This document shows positions 54,720 to 64,000 of a stretch of DNA of 64,000 nucleotides, piece after piece; the first letter of the stretch is position 1; every line of letters begins with the position of its first letter. The DNA lies in contig JAJEKV010000015.1 in NCBI GenBank assembly GCA_021234155.1, positions 11,554,101-11,618,100 of the forward strand, in the 5' to 3' direction. This stretch comes from Isoetes taiwanensis. Lineage: Eukaryota > Streptophyta > Lycopodiopsida > Isoetales > Isoetaceae. The notes under the pieces are model-generated. The model searched no databases. It saw only the letters and a list, made by a program, of their open reading frames with translations, and had not been told where the DNA came from. The position numbers were made by a program, and so were the translations under genes.

Positions 54720-54768
54720 AACCCCAACATTTGGTCCACGGCTGAAAACAACAGTAAAAACAAAATAC
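54720..54768. repeat. 49-bp direct repeat, left copy
   Basis: Begins AACCCCAACATTTGGTCCAC and is identical to 61470-61518 over 49 bp. It marks the left border of the 6.7-kb foldback block and, on minus, the first retained codons of gag. Confidence 0.9.
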
Positions 54769-54779
54769 GAGTTGTTTTT

Positions 54780-55025
54780 TTGAAGATTTGAAAAAAACCT
54801 ACACGTAGTTATATGGGGGTGTGGTTTTCCAAGGATATACTGTAGTTTTTCTTAAGAATATGTAGTTTTTTTTTTTAAGAATGGGTGGTTTCTTAAGGAG
54901 GTGTAGTCTCTTTTTTAAGGATGTGTTGTTTTCTCAAGCAGTATGGTTTTTTGAAGGGATGTTTTTTTTAAAGGTGTTGTTTTTTAAGGTAGTGATTTTT
55001 TGAGATGTGGTTTTTTACGGTTTTC
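54780..55025. repeat. Degenerate T-rich repeat (TGTAGTTTTTTTTAAGAATG)
   Basis: About eight degenerate units of TGT(A/G)GTTTTTT...AAGGATG. The reverse complement resembles the AACCACATGT/AAAACAACAC repeat at the right end of the window. Confidence 0.6.
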
Positions 55026-55109
55026 TAAAAATCCATGTATGACCAAGTTGTCCACATGCCATTATTGCCACAAAATGGCAGCATACAAGAGTTATATATG
55101 CTTGACACA

Positions 55110-55690
55110 CTTCACTAGCATTTGATTTCAAACATGCTACCTAGGCTCCAACATGCCAAGGTGGCTCCAACATGGCAACAAGGCTTCAACATGCCAAGGT
55201 GGCTCAAACATGGAAACTAGGCTTCAACATGCCAAGGTGGCTCAAACATGCCACATAGACTCCAACATGCCAAGGTGACTCAGACATGCCAAGGTGGCTC
55301 AAACATGACACCTCGGCTTCGACATGCCAAGGTGGCTCAAACATGCCAAGGTGGATCAAACATGCCATGCGGGATCCAACTTGTCAAGGTGGCTCAAACA
55401 TGCCACCTAGGCTCCAACATGCCAAGGTGGCTCCAACATGCCACCTAGGCACAAACATGGCAAGGTGGCTCAAAGATGCCACCTAGGCTCCAACATATGC
55501 CACGTGGGCTCCAACATGCCACCTAGACTCCAACATGCCACTTAGGCTCCAACGTGACAAAAATGCCACTTAGGCTCAAACATGCCAAGGTGGTTGAAAC
55601 ATGCCATGTGGGCTCCAACATGCCACCTAGGCTCCAACATGCCACCTAGGCTCCAACATGCCAAGGTGGCTCAGGCATGCCACCTAGGCA
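55110..55690 (+). repeat. 19-bp satellite, block 1 (plus polarity)
   Basis: Tandem 19-mers of two kinds, AACATGCCACCTAGGCTCC and AACATGCCAAGGTGGCTCA, intermixed with variants. Because 19 is not a multiple of three, the open frames through the block are spurious 19-residue repeats. Confidence 0.95.
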
Positions 55691-57620
55691 TTCCAAGCGG
55701 TTTGAACAACTTAAACGCTGACACCTTTCCCCAAATCAAAACAGGCCAGGACTTTGCACAGCTTCCTCACGGAGGAGAGCCCGGACCCGGGAGGCGAACC
55801 TCAAAAGGTTGCGGAGGTAGCCTTTCCACGCCAACGATCCGGGAGGGCAAATGCCAATGCCCCCCTCCCCCTCACGGAGCTCGGTTTCCCTATCCGACTG
55901 TTGAATCCACCGTTCAAGTAACCTGCTTCAAGTAAATTCAAAAATCCAAGATGCATGCGAAAGAACTTATCAAACCGCTGAAGCATCCTACGGTCGACCG
56001 TGTAGAAACCCAAGTGTTTTGTCGTTCGAGCAATTACAAAAACTCGAGAATGGAGATTTGACTTCGCCATGTCATCGAAATAACAAATTTACCCTAGGAA
56101 CCAAGTTATACGGTCATTTTGGCAACAAAAAGAAACACGAACCTCTACATGGCGGTATTCGCAGCCACCTTTTAGGCCAATTGACTCTGAGCGTATTGGA
56201 CATGAGCTACCTTGGCTTCTTGGAGAAAGGGTGGTCTTCCCCCCCACAAAACTTGGTCACGAGGGTAATGTCGATGTTTTGAGTCCATTGGCGCAGTCGG
56301 GTTTATAGTTCGGGGTGGGAGAGTTGCCCATCCGTGGCCAGGGCCCTCGGAGAGGACCTTTGGGGCTTAATCGCTACGGAAGGTTTTAAGGGTCCATCTT
56401 CTGGCATCAACACCCTCCCTCTACGTGATCACATTATGCAAGATCCTGGTCGAATCTGACTAGGATATGGCCTCCGAAACGTAAACCCTGTGGTTTGCTA
56501 GGTTATTGAAGGGTTTACGTTATGGAGGTCGCGATTTAGTCGGTTGCACTTGGGACATGGTCAAGAAGCTGCAGTTAAAAACATGAAGCAATAGGAATTG
56601 AAGGAATGGGGTTTGGATCTATTGGCCATCCCGAATGATCCCAAACAATTTTGCTACTGCAAAAGGCGCTCTTGGCTTCTATCTGTCATTATGGGAGGAG
56701 GATAAATCCAAACCCCATTCCGTCAATTCCTATTGCTTCGTGTTTTCAATTGTAGCTTCTTGGCCATGTCCCAAGTGCAACCGACAAAAACTCGGCCTCC
56801 AAAACGTAAACCCTTCAATACCCTAGCAACACACAGGGTTTACGTTTCGGAGGCCATATCCTAATCAGATTCGACCAGGATCTTGCACAATGTCATCACG
56901 TAGAGGGAGGGTGTTGATGCCAGAAGATGGACCCTTAAAACGTTCCAGACAGTTCACCCCAAAGATCCTCTCCCAAAGGCCCTTGGCCACGGACAGACAA
57001 CTCTCGCACTCCAAAATTGTAAACTGACTCTGCCAATGGACTCAAAACGTCAAGATTACCCTCGGGACCACGTTTCGTGAGCAGAAGACTACTCTTTCTC
57101 CAAGAAGTGCCAATCTCCAATACGTTCCTAGTCAATTGGCGTAAGGGATGGCTGCAGAATATTGTCATGTAGAGGGTTCATGTTTCTTTCGTTGCCAAAA
57201 ATGACCTTATAACTTGGTCCCTAGGGTAATGTCACCATTCTGGACGATATGGCGAAGTCGAATCTCCATTCCGGAGCCTTTGTACTGCTCGAACGACAAA
57301 ACACTTGGGTTTCTACATGGTCGAGCGGGGGCGCCTTCACGCGGTTTGATAAGTTTCCGGGACGGATCTTGATTTTTTTTTTGAACCCGCCAAAGCGGGT
57401 TACTTGAACGGTGGATTCAACGGCCGGATAGAGAAATCGAGCTCGGAAGGGGGCATTGGCATTTGCCCACCGGCGAGGCGGCCGGCAGAAAGGTCGCCTC
57501 GGCAACCTTTCTCGAAGCCGTCCCTCAGGGTCCGGCCTCTTCCCTCGGTGAGGAAGCCGCCGCAAAGTTCGCCTAGTTCGATTTGGGGAAGGGTGTCGTA
57601 CAAGAAGATCCCCTCTATTC
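55690..57620. repeat. Large palindrome: inverted arms of about 0.9 kb around 56,660
   Basis: The left arm (55690-56620) and right arm (56700-57620) are inverted, diverged copies. For example GGAATGGGGTTTGGATCTAT at about 56605 opposes ATAAATCCAAACCCCATTCC at about 56702. CTTTCCCCAAATC near 55727 opposes GATTTGGGGAAGG near 57583. The AACGTAAACCC/GGGTTTACGT hairpin occurs in each arm. With the satellite blocks outside, the whole (55110-58093) has the architecture of a foldback element. No coding region is supported. Confidence 0.8.
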
Positions 57621-57837
57621 TATCCATTGCCAAACTTCTCTACCAAAAATTCCAAAGGTTATCATATTTCTTGCATAAAGTCCTAGTCATCATGTCCATG
57701 TCACCACCATCTAGCCATGTCACCCAAAATTTGCCAACATCACCCAATGAAAAGACCAAAGATGGACATCTTTTCATTTTCGGCCTAGTCAAAACTTGGC
57801 CTTGCTTAGTTGGCATGCCATGTCACCATTTGGAGTG

Positions 57838-58093
57838 CCTAGATGGCATGCTTGAGCCTAGGTGGCATGCTTGAGCCACCTTGGCATGTTGGAGCCTAGG
57901 TGGCATGTTGGAGCCTGGGTGGCATGTTGGAGCCACCTTGGCATGTTTGAGCCTAGGTGGCATGTTTGAGCCACCTTGGCATGTTGGAGTCCACATGGCA
58001 TGTTGCAGTCCACATGGCATGTTTGAGCCACCTTATCATGTTGGAGCCTAGGTGGCATGTTTGAGCCCCGTTGGCATGTTGGAGCGACCTTGG
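57838..58093 (-). repeat. 19-bp satellite, block 2 (minus polarity)
   Basis: Units read GGCATGTTGGAGCCTAGGT and GGCATGTTTGAGCCACCTT, the reverse complement of block 1. It closes the right side of the first foldback. Confidence 0.95.
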
Positions 58094-58680
58094 CTCCAAC
58101 ATGCCAAGGTTTGCTCAAACATGCCACCTAGGCTCCAACATGCCACCTAAGCTCAAACATGCCACGTGGGCTCCAACATGCCACCTAGGCCCCAACATGC
58201 CAATGTGGCTCAAACATTGCGTGCGGCTCCAACATGCCACCTAAGCTCAAACATGCCACGTGGGCTCCAACATGCCACCTAGGCTCCAACATGTCAACAT
58301 GGCTCAAACATGCCACGTAAATCCAACATGCCACCTTGGCTCCAACATGCCAAGATTGGCTCAAACATGCCACCTAGTCTCCAACATGCCACCTAGGCTC
58401 AAACATACCAAGGTAGCTCAAACATGCCACGTGGGCTCAAACATGCCACGTGGGCTTTAACATGCCACCTAGGCTCAAACATGCCAAGGTGCTCAAACAC
58501 GCCACCTAGGCTCCAACATGCCAAGGTGGCTCAAACATGCCACGTGGGCTCCAACATGCCACCTAGGCTCCAACATGCCAAAGTGGCTCAAACATGCCAT
58601 GTGGGCTCCAACATGCCACCTAGGCTCAAACATGCCAAGGTGGCTCAAACATGCCACCTAGGCTCAAACATAGTTAAGGT
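58094..58680 (+). repeat. 19-bp satellite, block 3 (plus polarity)
   Basis: Polarity flips at about 58093 (GAGCGACCTTGGCTCCAACA), a head-to-head junction between the right arm of one foldback and the left arm of the next. Confidence 0.95.
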
Positions 58681-60034
58681 TAAATAGAGGGATCTTGAAG
58701 AACATAAAGCACTGACATCCTTCCCCAAGTCGAACCAGGCCAGGACTTTGCGCGGCTTTCTCACCAGAGGGGAGAGGCCAGACCCCAGGAGACGGACATC
58801 ATAAAGGTTGTCGAGGCAGCTTTTCTTGCCAGCGCTCCTCCGGGAGGGAAAATGCCAATGCCCCCCCTCCCGGATCTCGGTTTCGCTATCCAACCGTTGA
58901 ATCCGCTGTTCAAGCAACCTGCTTCGAGCAGGTTCAAAACAATCCAAGATCGGTCCGGGAGAACTTATCAAACCGCGAAGCGTCCTGCGGTTGACCGTGT
59001 AGAAACCCAAGTGTTTTGTCGTTCGGGCAGTACAAAGGCTCCGGAATGGAGATTCGACTTTGCCATGTCGTCCGGAATGGCGAAATTACCCTCGGGACCA
59101 AGTTACACGGTCATTTTTTGCAACGAAAGAAACACGAACCCTCTACATGGCAGTATTCCGCAACCACCTCCTAGGCCAATTGACTTTTAGGTCGAGCTGC
59201 TTTCAGAAGGTTTTATGGTCTTACGGCTTCCGCCAACACCCTCCCCTCTACGCGATGACATTGTGCAAGATCCTGGTGAATCGACTAGGATATGGCCTCC
59301 AAACGTAAACCCCGGTGATGCTAGGTTATTGAAGGGTTTACGTTATGGAGGTCGAGCTCGGGTGGTTTGCACTTGGGACATGGTCGTCGAGAGGTTGCAA
59401 ATAAGACGCGAAGCAATATGAACTGAAGAAATGGGGTTTGGATCTATTCTTCTCCCGCTATGGCAATTAGAAATCAAGAGCCACTTTTGCAGTAGGAAGA
59501 CATTGTTTGGGATATTCTGGATGACCGATAGATCCGAACCCCATTTCTTCAGTTGGCATGACTCTGCATTCATGTTTAGAGATGGTGCACCGAAGTTATC
59601 CATGAAAAGAACCACGTTTCGACCTCCTCAAACGTAAAACCCTATGAGTTGCTAGGTTGTTGAAGGGTTTACATTTTGGAGGTCGAATTTTGGTCTTTTG
59701 CACTTAGGTCACATGCTGTGCTATAGATATGGTGTGTTAGAACCTCCAGGTTGCTTAAGGCAACCAATCTTTATGCGAAATTTTGCAAAAAGATATCAAC
59801 TACATTAGGATCCCTAAAGCAAAATGAGGTAGTTGCACTTAGATCTGAATATCTCGAGTTGTGCTTTATCTTTTCAAATGATTTTTGGAGGAACAACAAG
59901 AGAAACGCGTTGTGGTGACTCAATTTGGATCTGGGATGTATGAGTAAATCGGGTTCAAACTTGGAAGAAAATTTGGTCGATTGCACTTCCTTGAGACAAA
60001 ACAAGATACGCACACTCAAATGATGTTATCTCGA
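58680..60034. repeat. Second foldback core, right side diverged
   Basis: 58680-59430 matches the left arm of the first core (for example GAACCAGGCCAGGACTTTGC and AAATGCCAATGCCCCCC). A short inverted centre lies near 59430-59560 (ATGGGGTTTGGATCTATTCT opposing GATAGATCCGAACCCCATTT). 59570-60034 keeps one AAACGTAAAACCC/GGGTTTACATTT hairpin but is otherwise different. Confidence 0.7.
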
Positions 60035-60262
60035 GTTTTCAACATGCCAAGGTAGCTCAAACATGCCAAGGTGGTTCAAACATGCCATGCAGGCTCCAAC
60101 ATGCCACCTAGGCTCCAACATGCCAAGGTGGATCAAACATGCCACGTGGGCTCCAAAATGCCAAGGTGGCTCAAACATGCCAAAGTGGCTCAAACATGCC
60201 GCCGACCTCCAACATGCCAAGGTGGCTCAAACATGCCACGTGGGCTCCAACATGCCACCTAG
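60035..60262 (+). repeat. 19-bp satellite, block 4 (plus polarity)
   Basis: About 11 units of the same 19-mer. It is followed by a 60-bp segment (60263-60325) that matches the end of the right arm of the first core at 57605-57655, so this small foldback lacks a core. Confidence 0.9.
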
Positions 60263-60325
60263 TTCTTCAAGATCCCTCTATTGTATCCCTTGCCAAACTC
60301 CTCTACCAAAAGTTCCACTTGGAGT

Positions 60326-61175
60326 GCCTAGGTGGCATGGTTGAGCCTAGGTGGCATGCCTGAGCCACCTTGGCATGTTGGAGCCTAGGTGGCATGTTGG
60401 AACCAACGTGGCATGTTTGAGCCACCTTGGCATGTTTGAGCCTAGGTGGCATGTTGGAGCCTAGGTGGCATGTTTGAGCCACCTTGGCATGTTTGAGAAT
60501 GTTGGAGCCTAGGTGGCATGTTTGAGCCACCTTGTCATGTTGGAGCCTAGGTGGCATGTTGGAGGCACCTTGGCATGTTGGAGCCTAGGTGGCATGTTTG
60601 AGCCACCTTGGCATGTTGGAGCCTAGGTGGCATGTTCGAACCACCTTGGCATGTTGGAGCCTAGGTGGCATGTTGGGGCCACCTTGGCATGTTGGAGCCT
60701 AGGTGGAATGTTTGAGCCACCTTGGCATGTTGGAGCCTAGGTGGCATGTTGGAGCCTAGGTGGAATGTTTGAGCCACCTTGGCATGTTGGAGCCTAGGTG
60801 GCATGTTGGGGCCATCTTGGCATGTTGGAGCTTAGGTGGCATGTTTGAGCCACCTTGGCATGTTGGAGCCTAGGTGGCATGTTGGGGCCACCTTGGCATG
60901 TTGGAGCCTAGGTGGCATGTTTGAGCCACCTTGGCATGTTGGAGCCTAGGTGGCGTGTTGGAGCCTAGGTGGAATGTTTGAGCCACCTTGGCATGTTTGA
61001 GCCTAGGTGGCATGTTGGAGCCTAGGTGGCATGTCGGGGCCACCTTGGCATGTTGGAGCTTAGGTGGCATGTTTGAGCCGCCTTGGCATGTTAAAGCCTA
61101 GGTGGCATGTTGGGGCCACCTTGGCATGTTGGAGCCTAGGTGGCATGTTTGAGCCACCTTGGCATGTTGGAGCTT
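60326..61175 (-). repeat. 19-bp satellite, block 5 (minus polarity, longest)
   Basis: About 44 units, regularly alternating GAGCCTAGGTGGCATGTTG and GAGCCACCTTGGCATGTTG. The near-perfect alternation gives a 38-bp higher-order repeat. Confidence 0.95.
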
Positions 61176-61469
61176 TCCCCAGGCTGCTGAGGTGACCCCG
61201 GGCTGCTGGCCATGTCGCCAAACATTACCACACCATCCCATGAAAAACCAGGGTTGTACTTCATTGTTGGTCGGCCTTCCTTACTTGGCATGACATGTCA
61301 CCTAATTGGAGTGCCACATCATCATATTCCATGTTAACTTGAAGCAAGTCTTTACTTTTTGAATAAAAGTCACGGCTTTCTGTACAAGTGATTCGTGGGG
61401 TCTTTTTGCTTGCATTGGTTTGACTGGAGCTCATCAGTGAAGCCTCGGTTTTGCAAACCAGTGCACTAC
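61176..61469. other. Right border region of the foldback block
   Basis: Contains a decayed copy of a segment next to block 2 (CTTGGCATGACATGTCACCT here, TTGGCATGCCATGTCACCAT near 57808), then unique sequence up to the 49-bp repeat. Confidence 0.5.
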
Positions 61470-61518
61470 AACCCCAACATTTGGTCCACGGCTGAAAACA
61501 ACAGTAAAAACAAAATAC
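61470..61518. repeat. 49-bp direct repeat, right copy
   Basis: Identical to 54720-54768. Flanked on the right by GCGGGCTCCAACAT, a satellite-like fragment, so it lies within foldback-related DNA rather than in a continuing gag gene. Confidence 0.9.
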
Positions 61519-62479
61519 CAATGCGGGCTCCAACATCCCAGTATAACATTCTAACGATTCTCATTGTATTTACATTGTTGGGGGATTGGTTGTGGCAACC
61601 ACCGAGCTCTCATAATTTGTCTGTAGCACGATCATTCGACCGGCATGGACTGGCTTTCGTCTATTGGACCGAAATTATCTTAGGTCAACTTTCTTAAAAT
61701 ATAAATCTGTCAATGGTTTAACTTTCAAATGTATATCCAGTTCCCTATATAAATGACCTTCGACCTTAGATGTAACTGCAACCATTATGTACAGCTCTCA
61801 TTCTCATTCCTATACAACCAACCATTGACCTTGAGATGTAACTGCCACCATTTATAATTTAAATTCAATCTTCTTAGCTCATATTGCATAGGGCAATTTA
61901 TGCTGGTACCACATATCTGGCTCAACTGTGTCAGTCCAACTTCATCAGTCCAACTTCATGATCATATTTCATTCCCCTATGAACAAAACTCAGTTCCATG
62001 CTAATGCTTTGAAATCTTTCTGTCATAAACAATCATCACATAACCAATCATGAGATGAACTTTAACTCGGCAGTTGGAGCCTAGGTGCCATGTCACCCAA
62101 AATTTGCCAATGTCACCTTGGCAAGATCCCCCTCCTGTAATTTTTGTGATATCTCACTCCCACGTTGGGAACTTCCCACTCGGGCTTTAGACTGCGATTG
62201 AATCCCAACGATGGTGTTAATTGGACATTTGTGGCCCCCCGATTCGTCCATATGTAGCAACGAACGGCGTAGTGGAATCTGGACGTTAGTTGATGTCGTT
62301 GACGAACAAATACTTTCATAAAGTTTATTGGACATTTTAAATTTTGAACATTATCTAATAAATATCACTTATATATAGAGACCCATGTATTCAGCACGGC
62401 GAGATTAATGTTAACCTGGACGGCCCTGGATTTTGATCCAGTCCTATCATTCTATTGGTGTTCAAATTAACAGGATTCC
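61519..62479. other. No clear gene; foldback remnant at 62075-62125
   Basis: Mostly AT-rich unique sequence. GGAGCCTAGGTGCCATGTCACC at about 62086 is a foldback-family remnant. Short minus frames at 62093-62335 have no recognisable domain. Confidence 0.4.
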
Positions 62480-62551
62480 TTGCCGCCTCCACCGCCTATT
62501 TACGTTTCGAATCGCCCGGCTATTACGCTTTCGATTGCCCGGCTAAGGCGA

Positions 62552-63119
62552 ATGGCGGCTCAAAGCAACTCAAACATGCGACCCGGCTATGGCGGAATAA
62601 TGGCAGCTCAAAATGGCAAATGGCTCCAGCTAAGGCTCGAATGCTCCAGCTATGGCAAATGGCGGCTTGCTTCATCGACCTCATCGACCGCCATAGTTCA
62701 TATCAGAAGTGTGGCGCCCAAGCTGCTTTTTGAACAGATACAAGGAGTTATGGTTCAGCTCGATGCAAAACACCAGGAAGCCAGAGGTTTTCGAGCAGGC
62801 CTTTTTGCTCTGATACAAAGGTCGCAGTGTATTTCACTACGAAAAAAGCAAGGATTAGATATATTTGTAGATTTTAGAAGTGGATTTATGCCCAGTCTAT
62901 GTTTTAATTTGATTTGCTCTGCCAGGGGGTTTTTATCAGCTGGAACCAGTGAAAATCTTGCTATGCTTGGCCTTGGCTTGTTTCGAGCAAACATAACCAG
63001 GCTTGCAAAAACTGGAGTTATTGCGCCTAACAGAATTGGCAATGTCAGGTAAGAATCGTTTGAGCTCTATTACCTCTGATATTTATCCCTTATATTTTGT
63101 ATGCAGGAAGGACTTCTAA
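62552..63119 (+). CDS. Candidate two-exon gene, unknown function
   Basis: Open from before 62480 (PPPPPIYVSNRP), first ATG at 62552 (MAAQSNSNMRPGYGG). The frame runs through 'LLFEQIQGVMVQLDAKHQEA' and 'LGLFRANITRLAKTGVIA' to a strong CAG/GTAAGA donor at 63049. Exon 2 (63107-63119, after ATGCAG) adds KDF and a stop. About 170 residues from that ATG. The second half has a hydrophobic stretch (PSLCFNLICSARGFLSAG) but no obvious membrane anchor. An alternative donor lies at about 62820. No family recognised; the good splice sites are the main support. Confidence 0.35.
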
Positions 63120-63769
63120 GTTAAGAGAAAAATGATTGCCAAGACTCTCATGGCCGAAGCCTTGCCTGCTTGTCAGGTAACCTTATTTTTGTTTTTTTGT
63201 TTTGCCAAAGTTTTTTGGAGAACTAAGCTTCGGCTGTGTATAACAGGTTAGCGCGTGCACAGAGCCGGAAAGAATAGAGTCGGGTGGAAGGAATAGCTCC
63301 TGATGTAGCATTCAAGGAAGCCTATGAGCTTTCAGCAATTTGATTTTTGTTTGAGGCAGATCTTTGTAAATGTTCTAGAAGCATATTTGATGTATGATCT
63401 AAATACTATGCTATCCGATCTTTAAGACAAAATCTGATAAAGTCTACATTTCTATAGAATTAGGAAAGAATCTTTGTTTTAACTGATTTGGTATGAAAAC
63501 GAAATGGAAAGAAATGTAAGACAAGATTGTTGTGAACCTATAACTTTTATTTAATGGTTTTAAACCTTAACCATTGACTATTGATGTAATATTTTGAACA
63601 TAATGTTTTAATGATAGAATGTGGATTGTAATTTAATAATACCTTATGGACTTGTTTGGGTTTGACTCCCAAAAGGCTACGTAGGAAAAGAAAAAAAAAA
63701 AAAAGATTTTTTTTTATTAAAAAGGAATACCATGTGTCAATGTTTAATTAGTTAAAATAATACTTTTTT
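63120..63769. other. 3' flank, AT-rich, no gene
   Basis: A short frame (MIAKTLMAEALPACQ) before a GTAACC at about 63177 might be another exon, but nothing else supports it. The remainder is AT-rich with an A-run at 63690-63705. Confidence 0.35.
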
Positions 63770-64000
63770 ATTTTAGAATGTACATGAAAACAACATGTAG
63801 ATATTCTTTACAACAATGTGTCTTTATTTGAAAAGCACCACATTTGAAAACAACTAATTTAGAAAACCACATGTAGATATTTGTTAAACCACATGTTATT
63901 ATTTAGTTAAAACAACACCTGAAAACAACTATTATCCACGTGGATATTTTGTTAAGCCACATGTTGTATTTTTAGTAAAAACAACACTTAAAAACAACTA
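63770..64000. repeat. Degenerate repeat with AACCACATGT and AAAACAACA motifs
   Basis: Units of roughly 75-80 bp with CCACATGTAGATATT..., TTTAGT(T/A)AAAACAACAC and GAAAACAACTA recur three times and continue past the right edge. Confidence 0.65.

Larger units (their letters stand above)
45756..54768 (-). mobile_element. Tat/Athila-type Ty3/gypsy retrotransposon, 5' end lost
   Basis: The minus-strand order is gag zinc knuckle, protease, RT, RNase H, integrase, extra ORF, purine tract and 3' LTR. The extra ORF downstream of integrase and the absence of a chromodomain place it near the Tat/Athila branch (inference). It is inserted into an older gypsy copy (43818-45755). Its 5' portion stops at 54768, where a 49-bp sequence repeated at 61470-61518 marks the junction with the foldback block. 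Many frameshifts; not autonomous. Confidence 0.8.

Noticed and set aside
55248-55486. Repetitive protein-like frames (HAKVAQTCHxGSNMP) on plus, also at 58260-58687 and on minus at 57823-58127 and 60303-61070
   Set aside because: They are the 19-bp satellite translated in several frames. The same text is open in two or three frames and on both strands, so it is not a gene.
60326-61175. CRISPR-like regular repeat
   Set aside because: The units are directly contiguous with no unique spacers and the genome is eukaryotic; it is a satellite.
1-64000. tRNA, rRNA, 5S-bearing TRIMs and organelle insertions
   Set aside because: No cloverleaf B-box text, rRNA core or plastid/mitochondrial gene was recognised on either strand.

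Overview
The window looks like repeat-dense nuclear DNA of a land plant, most likely a non-seed plant (fern, lycophyte or bryophyte). The reasons are plant-type GT..AG introns, a plant nuclear Deg9-type protease, Tat/Athila-type Ty3/gypsy elements, an L1-type LINE, and piggyBac and DUF7869-type transposase relics, a mix I associate with non-seed plants. The species is an inference; no rRNA, tRNA, organelle or bacterial signature was seen. Almost nothing here is an ordinary intact gene. Most of the window is nested mobile DNA with broken host-gene pieces between.

Layout. 0-5.3 kb: N-terminal half of a decayed DUF7869-type element (minus), a 368-bp tandem repeat, and a decayed piggyBac transposase with two AT-hook-like motifs (minus). 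5.4-24.4 kb: two intertwined segmental repeat families. R1 carries a two-exon minus-strand gene, intact in only one copy (7.8-8.4 kb). R2 carries a promoter plus first exon on the plus strand. One R2 copy holds a 2.93-kb insertion with 31-bp terminal inverted repeats and a 4-bp target duplication, and the other R2 copy preserves the empty site. 24.4-28.5 kb: a broken permuted (beta-class) amino-methyltransferase gene, an array of four near-palindromes spaced exactly 42 bp, a receptor-kinase scrap, and an unrecognised gene with three phase-0 exons.

30.2-35.4 kb: a Deg9-like serine protease gene interrupted inside the exon just after its catalytic serine by an antisense L1-type LINE, with coding similarity resuming on the far side. 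35.8-36.5 kb: a foldback element with a 321-bp MITE nested in one arm. 37.0-39.9 kb: a second, nearly full-length but broken DUF7869-type element. 40.1-42.8 kb: a short two-exon gene running into a hairpin-rich array with a period near 300 bp.

43.0-54.8 kb: a Ty3/gypsy pol fragment cut by the 3' LTR of a larger Tat/Athila-type element (gag zinc knuckle, protease, RT, RNase H, integrase, an extra ORF with coiled coil, purine tract, LTR, all on minus). The 5' end of that element is lost where a 6.7-kb block begins. 54.8-62.1 kb: this block is foldback-like, with 19-bp satellite arms of alternating polarity around a palindromic core of about 1.9 kb, bounded by an exact 49-bp direct repeat. 62.5-63.1 kb: one candidate plus-strand gene. 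The right end is a degenerate AT-rich repeat.

The items most worth pursuing are the methyltransferase relic, the 42-bp-phased palindrome array beside it, the 19-bp-satellite foldback, the hairpin array at 41-42.8 kb, the DUF7869-type elements, and the clean empty-site/insertion pair at 16.1-19.0 kb.
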